Assembly (NCBI GenBank): GCA_038087015.1
Contig: JASBNA010000011.1
Span: 988,861-1,052,860 of the forward strand
DNA length: 64,000 nt
Direction: 5' to 3'
Source: Cerrena zonata
Taxonomy: Eukaryota > Basidiomycota > Agaricomycetes > Polyporales > Cerrenaceae
A model generated the notes under the pieces. That model did no database searches, had not been told where the DNA came from, and worked only from the letters and a program-made list of their open reading frames with translations. Each line of letters begins with the position of its first letter. Position 1 is the stretch's first letter. Below, in pieces: positions 46,010 to 56,437 of this stretch. The translations under genes and the position numbers were made by a program.

Positions 46010-47797
46010 ATGTCGGACAACAGGAAGCCGGGACCTTCCTCTCAGAATTCTCGGGGATCTGCTCGCTCACGTGGTGGCCACACTCGGGCATCTGCCCACG
46101 GCCACCGCTATGAGCCATACTCCAACCCTACCTCAGACCGTCACGATCACCACCACACTGGTGGTGGTGATCTTCGCTTACAACAAAATGATCCTCAGTG
46201 GGTGTGTAGACACCCGCTAGGATTCCACCATGACCGCGGCTGCGAGCAATGCGCTCTGCAGCGGCGGCATATCACGGACGCGATCCGCACTGACCCGGAA
46301 CTGGCCTCAAGGATCGCTCAAGCCAGCCTCGACGATCCTGAGACCCTACGCGTAGAAGTAGAGGACGCTCGGCGCAACTGGTCATTGTGCCAGGACGACC
46401 TCGACGATTGCGAGCGGGAGCTTGACCGCACTCATCGAGAAATCGAGCGAGTCCGGGAAGAACTCGATCAAGAACGTCGTCTGCGACAACGCCCTCCCGC
46501 CCCTGCTATGCTACCACAAGTGCACGATCGAGGGCGCAATCTCAGTGCGCCACAACAGACTATCGAACTGCTGCAACAGCAACTTCGAGAGGCGACAACG
46601 GCAAGGGACAACTATCGTCTCCATACCGAGGAGCTCGCCACTCAACTACTGCGACTTGGACACTCAGTGGTGGCCGCATCGGGATCCGATGCGTCCACCA
46701 CATTACCACGGCCTTTCTTCTCAATTTCGGATCCTGTCCCTGGTGGAGCACCGACATACGTGATTCCCCGCCAGGACACTGATGTCGAGATGGGCGACGC
46801 TAGCGAGGCGGCCCCGGTTCCGTATGCCACTCGCACATTTGTATTGGGAACCGATGGCACGCTGGTGAGGCAGCGGGCCGACATCTTCGACATGTCAAGC
46901 GATGAGGGCGAGACCATCGAATCCGACGAGTCTGAGGACTTTGACGACGATGGCGATATCGGGAGGCCCAAGGCACCAAAGAAGGCAAAGGGTAAAGTGG
47001 TCGCTAGTCGACCACCACTACCACAACAGCAAGCCCCTCCCGTTCTACCAGTTACACGTCCCTCTCGTCGACCGCCTACAGGTCCCCGAGTGGATAGGCA
47101 TAACTGGACGGCCCCACAGCCATCGTGGGACTCCAACCCTCTCCCCGCAGATCGAGCACGATGGGGGGATGAGTCCTCACTTGCTAGGGGCAGTGACATT
47201 GGTCCTGTTCCCTGGACTCACACGCCCGCCACAGTGGGATGGGGTGATCCCAGCCGTCCAATGTACCAACAAGGGTGGAGCGGTGTGGGCCACATTGGCC
47301 TACCACCGCCACCACCCCCTTCATCTCATTTTTCGGAAAGAGGGGGAAGGAACCAACCTCCTCCGCTACCACCAAGATTGGTTACCAGAAACCAACCTAT
47401 CTGGCACACCGAGTTCAACGGCGTAGCCTGGGTAGCTAGAAGAATCCCTCGGGAACCCATCGTGGCCAACCTCCACGGACAAGAGAGGTATGAACACGAG
47501 AGGACCCGAGGAGTAAACGCTCCTAGGCCGGCACTACAACCCGGTGAATTACCACCTGGATTCGTAGCTGCAAACGTAACAACTTCCGAGGTTCTGCGGA
47601 ACCTAATGGAAAGGGCGTCGGAACCCACCAACCCAGGTGCACGAGATGCGGTGGACATACTCGGCGACCTTAGAAACGTCGCTGGGAGAGCACCGCACCC
47701 TCGTCATGAACTAGAAGACATCGTCATGAACGAGTATATCGGGAAACCCGCGTGGGCAGGTGGTAAAGCCCACCTTAAGCAGAACAAGAAGGGTTAG
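46010..47797 (+). CDS. Coiled-coil ORF downstream of the retroelement
   Basis: Unrecognised frame of 595 residues beginning MSDNRKPGPSSQ. A His-rich N-terminus (HHHTGG) is followed by a short Cys/His segment (CRHPLGFHHDRGCEQC), then a coiled coil (DDLDDCERELDRTHREIERV, ELDQERRLRQR, IELLQQQLREA). An acidic patch (SSDEGETIESDESEDFDDDG), a Pro-rich middle and a conserved-looking end (RDAVDILGDLRNVAGRAPH, YIGKPAWAGG) follow. Placed 190 bp after pol on the same strand, it could be an accessory ORF of the element or a separate captured gene. The CX9HX5CX2C pattern may bind zinc (inference). The stop codon falls inside an internal telomere repeat, so the natural C-terminus may have been cut off. Confidence 0.5.
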   Translation: MSDNRKPGPSSQNSRGSARSRGGHTRASAHGHRYEPYSNPTSDRHDHHHTGGGDLRLQQNDPQWVCRHPLGFHHDRGCEQCALQRRHITDAIRTDPELASRIAQASLDDPETLRVEVEDARRNWSLCQDDLDDCERELDRTHREIERVREELDQERRLRQRPPAPAMLPQVHDRGRNLSAPQQTIELLQQQLREATTARDNYRLHTEELATQLLRLGHSVVAASGSDASTTLPRPFFSISDPVPGGAPTYVIPRQDTDVEMGDASEAAPVPYATRTFVLGTDGTLVRQRADIFDMSSDEGETIESDESEDFDDDGDIGRPKAPKKAKGKVVASRPPLPQQQAPPVLPVTRPSRRPPTGPRVDRHNWTAPQPSWDSNPLPADRARWGDESSLARGSDIGPVPWTHTPATVGWGDPSRPMYQQGWSGVGHIGLPPPPPPSSHFSERGGRNQPPPLPPRLVTRNQPIWHTEFNGVAWVARRIPREPIVANLHGQERYEHERTRGVNAPRPALQPGELPPGFVAANVTTSEVLRNLMERASEPTNPGARDAVDILGDLRNVAGRAPHPRHELEDIVMNEYIGKPAWAGGKAHLKQNKKG

Positions 47798-47807
47798 GGT
47801 TAGGTTA
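47791..47807 (+). repeat. Interstitial telomere repeat 1
   Basis: Short tract GGGTTAGGGTTAGGTTA in the same orientation as the chromosome end, with the same mix of TTAGGG and TTAGG units as the terminal array. It abuts the end of the ORF at 46,010-47,797 and marks the boundary between retroelement DNA and the subtelomere. Confidence 0.75.
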
Positions 47808-48290
47808 TGAGTGTTGTTCTTTCTCTCCTAGGGAGATCCTAGGGAGACCCTAGGGTTGGGCGCCTAGTGGGTAGGGCAGGGCGTGGAAGGGGCAAGGCGG
47901 GGTGGTAGAAAGTAGGTGGTTCAAAGGGTGTGAAAAATAGTGTGCTTTGACGGACAGTGTGTAAGAATAGTATGCGTCTTGGATGAACATTGTGAAGGGG
48001 GAAATAAGTGGTATGAAGGGCGGAAGAGGTGCAGGTGCAAAGTGTGCTGTAGAGAATGTGTGTAGACACCGAAATGTGCGTGTACAGAGGTATCTTAAAC
48101 AGTATATGGCATGTGAAAATGGCACGTGAAAAAGATACCTCTTTGGGAAAAGAGAGCGTTGTACGGAAGTGCGCAAGTATGCGTCCTAGACGCACACTTG
48201 CAGCATAGGCTTACAGAGAGGAACAGATCGTGTTGTAGGGAAGTGTGCAGGTGTGCGTCCAAGACGCATGCCGGCAGCATGTGCTTACAT

Positions 48291-48475
48291 TGCATCACAA
48301 CCGAACCATTTTGCCGCAGGTGCGAGCATTCGAGGGAGCTTGTGACCTGGCCATACATCTTCTCCCCAAACTTTGCACGTTCGTGCAATGTTTGGGACTG
48401 GGAGAAGATGTATGGTCAGGTCACAAGCTCCCTCGAATGCTCGCACCTGCGGCAAAATGGTTCAGTTGTGATGCA
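48291..48475. repeat. Near-perfect 185-bp hairpin
   Basis: Inverted repeat with arms of about 90 bases (48,291-48,382 and 48,384-48,475) and almost no loop. The arms differ at only a few positions (for example ccgaacc against ctgaacc, cctggcc against cctgacc). A transcript would fold into a long double-stranded stem. Confidence 0.85.
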
Positions 48476-48534
48476 ACGTGCACATTGGTAGCGGGCGTGC
48501 GTCTTAGACGCACACCTGCACACTTACTCGATAT

Positions 48535-48557
48535 CTTAGGGTTAGGGCTAGCTTAGG
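48535..48557 (+). repeat. Interstitial telomere repeat 2
   Basis: Degenerate tract of TTAGGG units (CTTAGGGTTAGGG, then GCTAGCTTAGGG), in the same orientation as the terminal telomere, between palindrome copies 3 and 4. Confidence 0.6.
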
Positions 48558-48957
48558 GTGACTATGGGGGGGGGATGCGTCCTGGACGCACGGGTGGTGA
48601 TACATGTTGACTAGAAGTGATGGACTGAAATATGGCTTAGTTTGGAAGTAGAGACGCTCACTATCATGAGGGGCGTGCACCGGTGTGCGTCCAGGACGCA
48701 TGTCTAAGAGACTTCTATGGCATTTGACATGCGGATCACTGTGAAGATGGCTAAGACTGCTTAGTACGGGATTAGCTGATGGCACGAAGTTCAAGCGATG
48801 GCTAGGTGGGTCTATTAGGGTTCTAATTGGTTATGATTGATGTCAGGCCCGCCTCTAAGATTATAAGCGAGTGATCGGAGCGGGAAGAAATTCGCTCATA
48901 AAGCAGAGACAATGCGGGGAAGGGCAGATCTCTCCTTCTCTCAACTCTCATCACTTA

Positions 48958-49004
48958 ACAACAGCAACAGCAGCAACAACAACATCAACAACAACAACAA
49001 CAAA
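48958..49004 (+). promoter_or_regulatory. CAA/CAG-rich 5' leader of helicase copy 1
   Basis: A run of about fifteen CAA, CAG and CAT triplets reaches directly to the start ATG at 49,005. CAA-rich, unstructured leaders favour ribosome scanning and strong initiation. The equivalent stretch before copy 2 (57,919) lacks it. Confidence 0.5.
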
Positions 49005-52000
49005 ATGCCTTCTCCTCCTATCGCCGTCGCTTTTCTGATGTTCACCGCAGATATGCGCCGCATCGTGGGCGTTGAGGATGCGCCTTGGTGCTGGCCTACG
49101 TGGCAGAGCCGTGTGAAGTCCCTAACAGCGCCTTGGGTAGAACCGGCTGAAGGTGCGACTCACATTTTTGGCTGGACTCAGAATCAGATTCGCGATGCCA
49201 AGGCGTATGTGGACGAGTTCTGCAAAAAGCCGGTGAGCCAACGTCTCACGTTTGCGCGCACGAAGGGGGACGACTATCACGAGGCGAGGGACCTCCTTCA
49301 AAGGTCATTGGTCAAGGCGTGGGACGAGACGTGGGGACTGCCTCATTTGATCCGGACAACTTTGACGGCGATGGGGAAGGGCCGGACAGCCCTCTTGTCT
49401 GAGCATGGAGATCGACAAGTAAGTGTCGAAACAAGGTCAATGTACAGGGGAGGCGCTGATAGCTTGTATGTAGCTGCCTCCGATCGAAATGGCCGATTTG
49501 ATGGCGGTCAAAGAGCACATCGCCTTTGAGCTCTTCAGGGCTGAGGGTATGAAGAAGAATTCTCGCAACAAACCGATAATCCAGGTCCTGGAGCTTATGA
49601 ATAATTGGTTCTATCAGATCTGGCGTGGAATTACGATGAAGGTCAAGCGGGACCGGGCTGCCATGGAAAAGCTGGAGGTAGAGACAGCGGCATTGCTTAA
49701 AAGTAAGTAATGTGTTAAATACATTAATTAGGCTACTAATGACATGGTATACAGAGTTTGAAGGGGAGGGTCGTAACCCAGCGACATTCAGGGCGTACCT
49801 CAAGAAGTCTAAAATGTTGATGAGGTACTATCAGGACTTTGGCGACAAACCCAGCATTGAGGCGATCGAGGAGCACCGCACGAAATTGGACAACATTCGG
49901 AAGGCGTTGGCAATGAAGGAGGACGGGACGGCCGAGGAGGACATTAGTGAGTAGTGTTGTCAGAATGAGAGAACACACCTAATGTAACATATGCTTAGAA
50001 CTGAGTAGTGCTTTGCGAGCGTCTTTGGTGTGGTTGAGCACCCAGGCTCAACATGATTCAATCTCGGATGAGGTCTGCGAGCAGATTCACTCGCTGGCGA
50101 ACGACGAGTTCGAGTTGCCTGCACTTGACCTGGCATCGGTGAGCCTGAATGAATGGGAAAGCGGCGTCGAGGCATGGGAGAAGTTGCAGGTGTCGGAGCT
50201 CTATCGTTACTTGGGCCTGGATGAGGAGAAGCCTCTCCCGTTCTTCAACAAGTACATTGACTTGGCGGATAGCCGGGATGCATGGGCCCATCCTGCACTT
50301 GTGGAGGCGGATGAAGGGAACCCTAACCGAATTCTATTGCGTCCTCACTGGCATCAATTGGTGGGTATGTGTAAGATGTTGGACTGTCTGTTCGATGGGA
50401 AACCGGTGCTTCTAATGGATGGGGTGGGGTTGGGTAAGACGTTACAAGTTGTTGGGGTGATTGCGATCCTTGCGTATTATCAGACGGTGAAGAAGGAGAA
50501 GGGGGTATTCCCTGGGGCATTTGGTAAGTTAAAATGACTTTGTATTGAGAACCTACTGACATAGGTACTTTTCATAGCAGAGCGATTGTTCCAAGAGGGG
50601 GATAATATCCCGGAGCTGCCATCGATGATTGTGGTGCCACCGTCCCTGCGTCAGCAGGTTGAGACCGAGCTGCATCGGTATCTTACTCGGGGAGTGTTCG
50701 ATATCATGCTCTATGAGGGCACGGTAGTGAGCAGGAGTGGGTACTGGGAGCATACATGGGATCGGTCCGTTCTGAACGAATGTCACCGAATTCTCCTTGC
50801 TACTGCACCGGTGAGTGTTGGGACCGACTGTGAGATTATGGGTGGTGGGCTGACAGAATAATGCAGGCTATCACCAGCGATGGCTCCAATGCCTTGGTTT
50901 ACAACACATTAAGCCCCCACATTCCCCCGACTAGGACTGGTATGTTGATGGACACTATCTACCAGAAGGATTGGCTGCTGGCGGTTGTTTACGAGATGCA
51001 CTGTGCGCGGAACATGAGTCGTACTTTCTGGTCTGTTTGGGGTCTGCAGATCCAGAGTCGGGGAGTGATTGGAATGACAGCGACACCAGTGATGTCGAAA
51101 ATCCGGGTAAGTCAAAGTGATGTTGTAGCGAGAGTATGGATCGACTGATAGGGGATATTTAGGATCTGTGGCACATTGGCCGAATGTTGGGTATCGACGG
51201 GTTTGACGAGCAAGATGAGTATGTGGAGATGAACAAGGAATCGAGTCGTGCATTACGTGCCGATCGACGAGTGCGGGAGGTGAACATCGAGGCCTTTGTG
51301 CATGGAGAAGCTGATGGCAATGCGGTTGGAAATGTCGACGAGGTGAATCTGAAGTGGATGAGGAAGATGCGGAGGTTGTTCCAGGGATACATCGTGCGAC
51401 GGAGCGAGGAGTCACGAAACTGCGACGGGAAGCCACTCATGGACTTGAAGCAATACCAGCTTGTGATCCTGGAGCTTGAGCTCTCAGGTCGGGAGAAGGA
51501 GGAGGTTGAGGCTCGACTTGCTGGGCTAGGTGATCTGCACACTGCACGAGCAGATGGGGAGGTAAGTGAAATGTCTATTGGGCGATGCGATCAAAGGCAT
51601 GCATCCTGGACGCACACCACACCCCCACCTACGCGCGCCTTCCACGAGTAGGTGGGTGCCCAGCGTGCGTCCAGGACGCATGCCTTCCTGACATGGCTAC
51701 TATGCCTTGGTCAATATGACCGTGTGCCCGGTGTGCGTCCAGGACGCACACCTTCCTGACACGGTCACGTTGCCTTGGTCAATATGGCCGTGTGCCCGGT
51801 GTGCGTCCAGGACGCATATAATCAATCGCAGTGGGGTGTATGCTAATTATTTTGTAGGCCTTCTACCTTGGTATCAGGCGAGCTGTTGTCCATCCAGATT
51901 TCTTCACCACTCGCGAAAACCAGCTTCGCTTTGACACGCTCGAGGACTGGCAGAGCAACTCGTCGACCAAGCTCGATGTCATGGCTAAAGTGGTGCAGTG

Positions 52001-53543
52001 GCACCTCACCATGGACAAACGTTCCCCAATGAAGACCGTCGATGGCGTGCTCGTCGATGGGGATGCTACTCTGCTTGACAACCCTGACGGTCTCCCTTGA
52101 GACAAAATCGTCGTCTTCTCGATGATGGTGGTCAACACGCGGATAATATCTCAAGTAAGTTTGCTCTCAAATTACTAGCTCCTTGCTGATATATCGGTCA
52201 GGTCCTCAACGTGCATGGTATCAAGCATGTTTCTATCCATGGGTCTCTCTCTCTCGCAAAGCGGACTGCTCTGATCGAGCAATTTAAAGCGAGTGACGAA
52301 AACGGTCCACGTGTGCTCATCATCTCGTCGGTAGGAACAACGGGGCTCAACTTGGCTTGGGCAAATATCTTGCTTTGTATCGTAAGTATATTCCCCTGTC
52401 TACATGGATGCGGAGCTAAAGTGTCCATATCTTTAGGATGTTCCCTGGTCGTGGCAGGAACTGGGACAGATGATCGGTCGTCTGTGGCGATTGCCGCAGA
52501 AGAAAGAGGTGATCGTGTACTAGCTCGTCGCTCTTGGTACGGCGGATGTCTTCCTCAGCGATAACTCATTTGGCAAGGGCCGGATGTTGGAGGCATTCCA
52601 AAAAGCGAGTCCCAAGCTCCTGGCATTGCTGGGCGGCGAGGATCAAGAACCGCTTGGGAACGAAGACGACGATTCGGAAGACGACGTCGAGGATACTTCT
52701 ACGGCGAAGAAGAAAGGCAAGGGTAAGAGCCAGCCAAAGAAGGCGACGAGGACGAAGAAGGGCTCTTCAGTAGTGTCCAGCGTTGACAAAGGAGAAGGAT
52801 CGTCGGCCATGACGAAAGCACCGGTCCCCCGCCCCAGGAAGAAGACCACTGTCGTCAACAAACCAGAGGGATCGGCTACAGCTCAAGCCTCCACTCTGGC
52901 TGAAGCATCGACTACAGAGCAAGCACCGGTTCCCTCTCTGTCTGCCAAAGGGAAGGGCAAAGAGAAAGCGCGCGAGACTGAGGAGGACGAGGAGGATGAG
53001 GAGGATGAAGAAGAGGACCAGCCCCCAGCGGCGACTCACACTGGATCGGAGGTGCAGGCTGGACAAGCGTCCCCTCAGCATCAACAGGAGCAGTCTCAGC
53101 GAGAGGAGGATCAGGATGGGGGTGTGCCTCAGGCTGAACAACCTGGACAAGCAGCGTCTCGTTCTGAGCGTGAGGATGAACCTGCCCCTTCCCCTTCTGA
53201 ACCTCTTTCTTCCTCCCCTTCTTCAGAGGACGTCAATATGCAATCCCCGTCTCCGCCACCAGCACCTCGTGCTCCCTTATCAACGTCAAGCAGTAAGTAG
53301 TGGCTTAACATTTATGTCATTTACCACTAACAAACAATGTTTTAGCTCGGAGCAATGGGCGTGTGGCCAGGGCTACTAGCAAGAACGTCAGATATCACGA
53401 GAGCAGTGAGTCCGACGTCCCTATGGCTCGCAGTAAGTGTGTGTATATGTCAACGGTATGTATTTATTAATATAAAAGCAACAGAGCGTAGCCGAGGTCA
53501 GGGTAGGGGCCGCGCTGGACCAAAGGGTCGGGGCCGCCGTTGA
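49005..53543 (+). pseudogene. SNF2-type subtelomeric helicase, copy 1 (decaying)
   Basis: Paralog of the gene at 57,919-61,951, same strand, about eleven exons. Block order is the same: WCWPTWQSRV, FGWTQNQIRDAKAYVDEFC, MRYYQDFGDKPS, LRPHWHQLVGMCKML, Walker A DGVGLGKTLQ at about 50,418-50,447, ATPVMSK, MRRLFQGYIVRR, and a C-terminal lobe with GTTGLNLAWANILL and GRLWRLPQ. Three defects: the DEVH box reads YEMH (TAC at 50,990-50,992), TGA at 52,098-52,100 replaces the Cys of copy 2, and TAG at 52,521-52,523 replaces Gln. A long Lys/Glu/Ser tail ends in a GR-rich RSRGQGRGRAGPKGRGRR. The intron at 51,562-51,857 (296 bp) holds four palindromes. Most introns are otherwise intact, so loss is recent. 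Fungal subtelomeric helicases are usually RecQ-like; this one has SNF2 motifs. Confidence 0.8.
51562..51857. repeat. Palindrome cluster B inside a helicase intron (four copies)
   Basis: A 296-bp intron of helicase copy 1 with palindromes at 51597-51617, 51663-51683, 51731-51751 and 51799-51819, spaced 66-68 bp. The last two or three units also share their spacers (cttcctgaca, ttgccttggtcaatat), so this part is a minisatellite of about 67 bp built on the palindrome. Confidence 0.85.
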
Positions 53544-53659
53544 ACTCCTCCGCCTTTTTTTCGTACATTGTTGGAACCAGGACACTCGTCGGAAATTGTG
53601 CATCATGCATAGTTTCCATATCATTTGTAAGTAGCTACACTACGTAGTCTACTCGTATC

Positions 53660-53870
53660 TACTCGGACGTTGTTGATGATTTTCGGACATCTTTGCTTTA
53701 TTGACGACTTTCGGACGTTTTTGCTTTTGCCTTATTGACGGCTTTCGGACGTTTTTGTTTACTTTCGCACTTTCGGACATCTCTGCGTATTCACGGCTTC
53801 CAGACGTTTTTGATGATTTTCGGACATCTCTGCTTATTCACGACTTTCGGACGTCTTTACTTTCTGCTCA
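53660..53870 (+). repeat. Degenerate minisatellite with a TTTCGGAC core
   Basis: About seven imperfect repeats of 28-40 bases, each built on ACTTTCGGACGTTTTTG or ATTTTCGGACATCT, followed by GCTTATTGACG-like sequence. It follows helicase copy 1. No gene is supported between 53,544 and 54,170. Confidence 0.6.
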
Positions 53871-54175
53871 CTATGCGATCCCTTTCTATGCTTATCTTTT
53901 TGTTACTTCCTATGCTTTGCGCACAATTCTCTTTCGCCGGTCTCACATTTTCATAAGATTCAGATGTTGTTACTTTCATGTTGTTCAAGCTGGTCTTAGG
54001 ACGTTACATATGCAAGTACAAAAAGTACAAATTGATGATTAGTTATATGCCTTCAAGATGTGTAGAGTTGCTGTCGCTGATGAAGAGGTACATGAGAGAG
54101 ATACAGCGAGGACTACAGTCCAATACAATAATCAAATTATAATGGCTACCATACACCAGATAAGTGCGGTGAGCG

Positions 54176-54323
54176 GTGTGCGTCCAGGACGCACACCTGT
54201 AGACAGGATAGGATTGAGATCATATAAATTTATGATGTCACTAAGTCTTCATTTGTAGCGGAGGTTTTCTGAGAGTTGCAGATGATACGTGGTGTGGGGT
54301 GGGTATGCGTCCAAGACGCACAG
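54176..54323. repeat. Palindrome cluster C (two copies)
   Basis: Copies at 54176-54196 (perfect) and 54303-54323 (CAAGA centre and one end change), on the 3' side of the minus-strand gene at 54,486. Confidence 0.85.
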
Positions 54324-54485
54324 GTGTCGTTATCGTCTGTGTATCATTTGCAAGTATATTTGTGAGTATAATTTCCAAAAGACTGACCACTCGGCAACCA
54401 ACCACATGCATATTCCGCAATCTCAGAGTCACGCAAAAAGAAGCAGAGGGATTTGCGATATTGAAAGCATAGATGTACAACAGGT

Positions 54486-55300
54486 TTACGTATACAAAAC
54501 TACATTATTGTCAATGTCTTGAGCCCAGATCCAGACCAGCAGCTCGACGATATCAGGGCGCAGCCTGTCATATACCCACCTCAAGTGAGCGCTGCTACTC
54601 AGCACCTCAGCCAATAGTGAGTCCACTCCAGACACCTCACGCATCATCCGTGTGGCCTCAAGCTCGAGAGCTGAGGCGAATTTGGCAGTCGCGAGAACTG
54701 CAGCGTAGTACAGGGCAAGAGACCTGTTACGCTCAGCGGTCTGGATGCCGCCAAAGTTCCGCTCTCGCAATGCTACCCAGTACCGTCTCCATCGCTCTAC
54801 TCGTTCTACGACGTGCTGGGCTGCTTCGATGCAGAGCCGCAGGAAACTAGCGTGAGCCACTATTATGATGAGGCAGTTAGAATGTCAATTGCGATAGAAG
54901 ATAGAGATATACTAAGTGCTGGAGGGCGCAAGTCGCCCAAATGTCTGGCTTCCTGAGTGTAATAGACGTTTCCTGAAGTACTGTTAGTGTGTAAACTAAT
55001 ACGTTAGGGTAAGAACATACCTATGAGGTTGGGCATTACCCTCCTGAAAGCAAAGGCCTCCTCGAGGCGTTGGATCCTTCCATTGTCTGCACAAATGAAT
55101 AATTGTATAGGGCGAGTTTATCATGAGGCACTTACGTTGGAGAGTGGCGCCTTCCTCCACGATGAGGAGGAAATTGCCATGATCTCGGGCAAGGCATACG
55201 TTGTACACCAATGCCGGGCCCCATTGAACCCGGGCCGGAGTCTGGTATATATGAATCAGACGATCGTCGACAATACGCAGGTGCGACTTACAGTGTAGTT
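54486..55300 (-). CDS. Unknown subtelomeric protein, left paralog
   Basis: Unrecognised multi-exon gene. The last exon (54,860-54,486) encodes an alpha-helical domain: AHASFLRLCIEAAQHVVERV, RWRRYWVALRERNFGGIQ, AERNRSLALYYAAVLATAKF, ending DNNVVLYT. It aligns along its length with the last exon of the right-hand gene (AHAAYFKLMHEAGTNMLERV, DFAGVRRQEKNRAYLL). Upstream exons include VYNVCLARDHGNFLLIVEE at about 55,205-55,145 and a segment DNGRIQRLEEAFAFRRV at about 55,090-55,040 that matches DGAWSRLEGTFTLWRRI of the right paralog. The 5' end is uncertain. The exon pattern suggests a long-standing duplication. Function unknown. Confidence 0.5.
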
Positions 55301-55422
55301 GGTGACCAAGGGCAGAGCCCTGCATTCCTCGACGGTGGTTGGGTGTTGCATACTTGAAGCAGGGATATGATGAGAGGTGGGATGTGGAGGAGGTAAAATA
55401 CGGTATTAGGGATCCCACCCAC

Positions 55423-56412
55423 CGTGTCTCAAATATATCTTTTGTGGTTGTAAACTTACCATTGAGCTGGTCAAGGGCTCATTTCATTATTGCGCAGGCC
55501 TCGATGCGTGTTGGTAAGCCTATGATCAATGAGTTATGAGTTCTAAGCTCTCCGTGAGTCAGGAAACGTACGGTCATCAGGGTATTTGGGTCGAAGAATC
55601 CCGCTCGGGAGCCAAGTGGGGCTTCTAACTCTCGGGACCGTGCAAATTAGACTTTTGAGTGACTCCAATATGAAATGATGTTTGGCATAATTGAATACGT
55701 TCGGGAAGAAGTGTGATTGGATAAGGCCGAGACCGCGGGCTAGACAGAGGTCCGCATTTAGCCGAATGTCCGCCGTGGGGCAGGTGTGCGTCCAGGACGC
55801 ACACCGCTCCCTGGTCCACTTGAATTTCTCGCAGATAGGGATCTGTGTGCCGCTGTGCGTCCTGGACGGATACCCGCCTGCACAGTACTATGTACCGATA
55901 CCTCCTGAGCTGATCTGCACCCCGCTGTGCGTCCAGGACGCACATCGGCACACAGATCCCTATCTGCGAGAAATTCAAGTGGACCAGGGAGCGGTGTGCG
56001 TCCTGGACGCACACCTGCCCCACGGCGGACATTCGGCTAAATGCGGACCTCTGTCTAGCCCGCGGTCTCGGCCTTATCCAATCACACTTCTTCCCGAACG
56101 TATTCAATTATGCCAAACATCATTTCATATTGGAGTCACTCAAAAGTCTAATTTGCACGGTCCCGAGAGTTAGAAGCCCCACTTGGCTCCCGAGCGGGAT
56201 TCTTCGACCCAAATACCCTGATGACCGTACGTTTCCTGACTCACGGAGAGCTTAGAACTCATAACTCATTGATTATAATCCAGTCGTGGCCTACCAACGC
56301 GCATCGAGGCCCACGCACTAAGGGCTCCTTAGTCTTGTCCGCAGGCTAGTCGAGATCAGCCCCTAACCAGCGCAATGGAAAGTTTACAACCACCAGAGAT
56401 ATATTTGAGACA
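55423..56412. repeat. Large inverted repeat between divergent paralogs
   Basis: Two arms centred at 55,899. Inner parts 55,500-55,873 and 55,925-56,300 are near-perfect reverse complements around a 51-bp spacer; outer parts out to about 55,423 and 56,412 match with indels. The arms contain no gene of their own: reading frames on the two strands are copies of each other. They separate the 5' sides of two divergent paralogous genes. Confidence 0.85.
55784..56014. repeat. Palindrome cluster D (four copies, mirror-symmetric)
   Basis: Copies at 55784-55804, 55853-55873 (one base broken, CGGATAC end), 55925-55945 and 55994-56014. The first and fourth, and the second and third, are mirror images about the centre of the large inverted repeat. 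Confidence 0.85.
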
Positions 56413-56437
56413 GTGAGCAGTGTGTCGGCTTCAACTC

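Larger units (their letters stand above)
48177..48703. repeat. Palindrome cluster A (five copies)
   Basis: Five copies of the subtelomeric palindrome (half-site GTGTGCGTCC, one central A/T, mirrored half-site) at 48177-48197, 48251-48271, 48495-48515, 48573-48593 and 48683-48703. These are the most diverged copies: three have CTAGA-, CAAGA- or TTAGA-type centres. Two flank the hairpin at 48,291-48,475. No gene is supported in 47,808-48,957. Confidence 0.85.

Noticed and set aside
48126..48560. Open frames through the hairpin and palindromes reading CVLDAH or RPGRTP
   Set aside because: These peptides are just translations of the DNA palindrome and recur in many frames; no codon preference or exon structure.
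51597..51819. Regularly spaced palindromes resembling a CRISPR array
   Set aside because: Spacing is 66-68 bp but the spacers are similar to each other, the host is a eukaryote, and other copies are irregularly spaced. It is a minisatellite-like array.
55625..56173. Long open frames on both strands with the same N-terminal sequence
   Set aside because: They are the two arms of an inverted repeat read on opposite strands; the frames also run through the palindromes. Not a protein gene.
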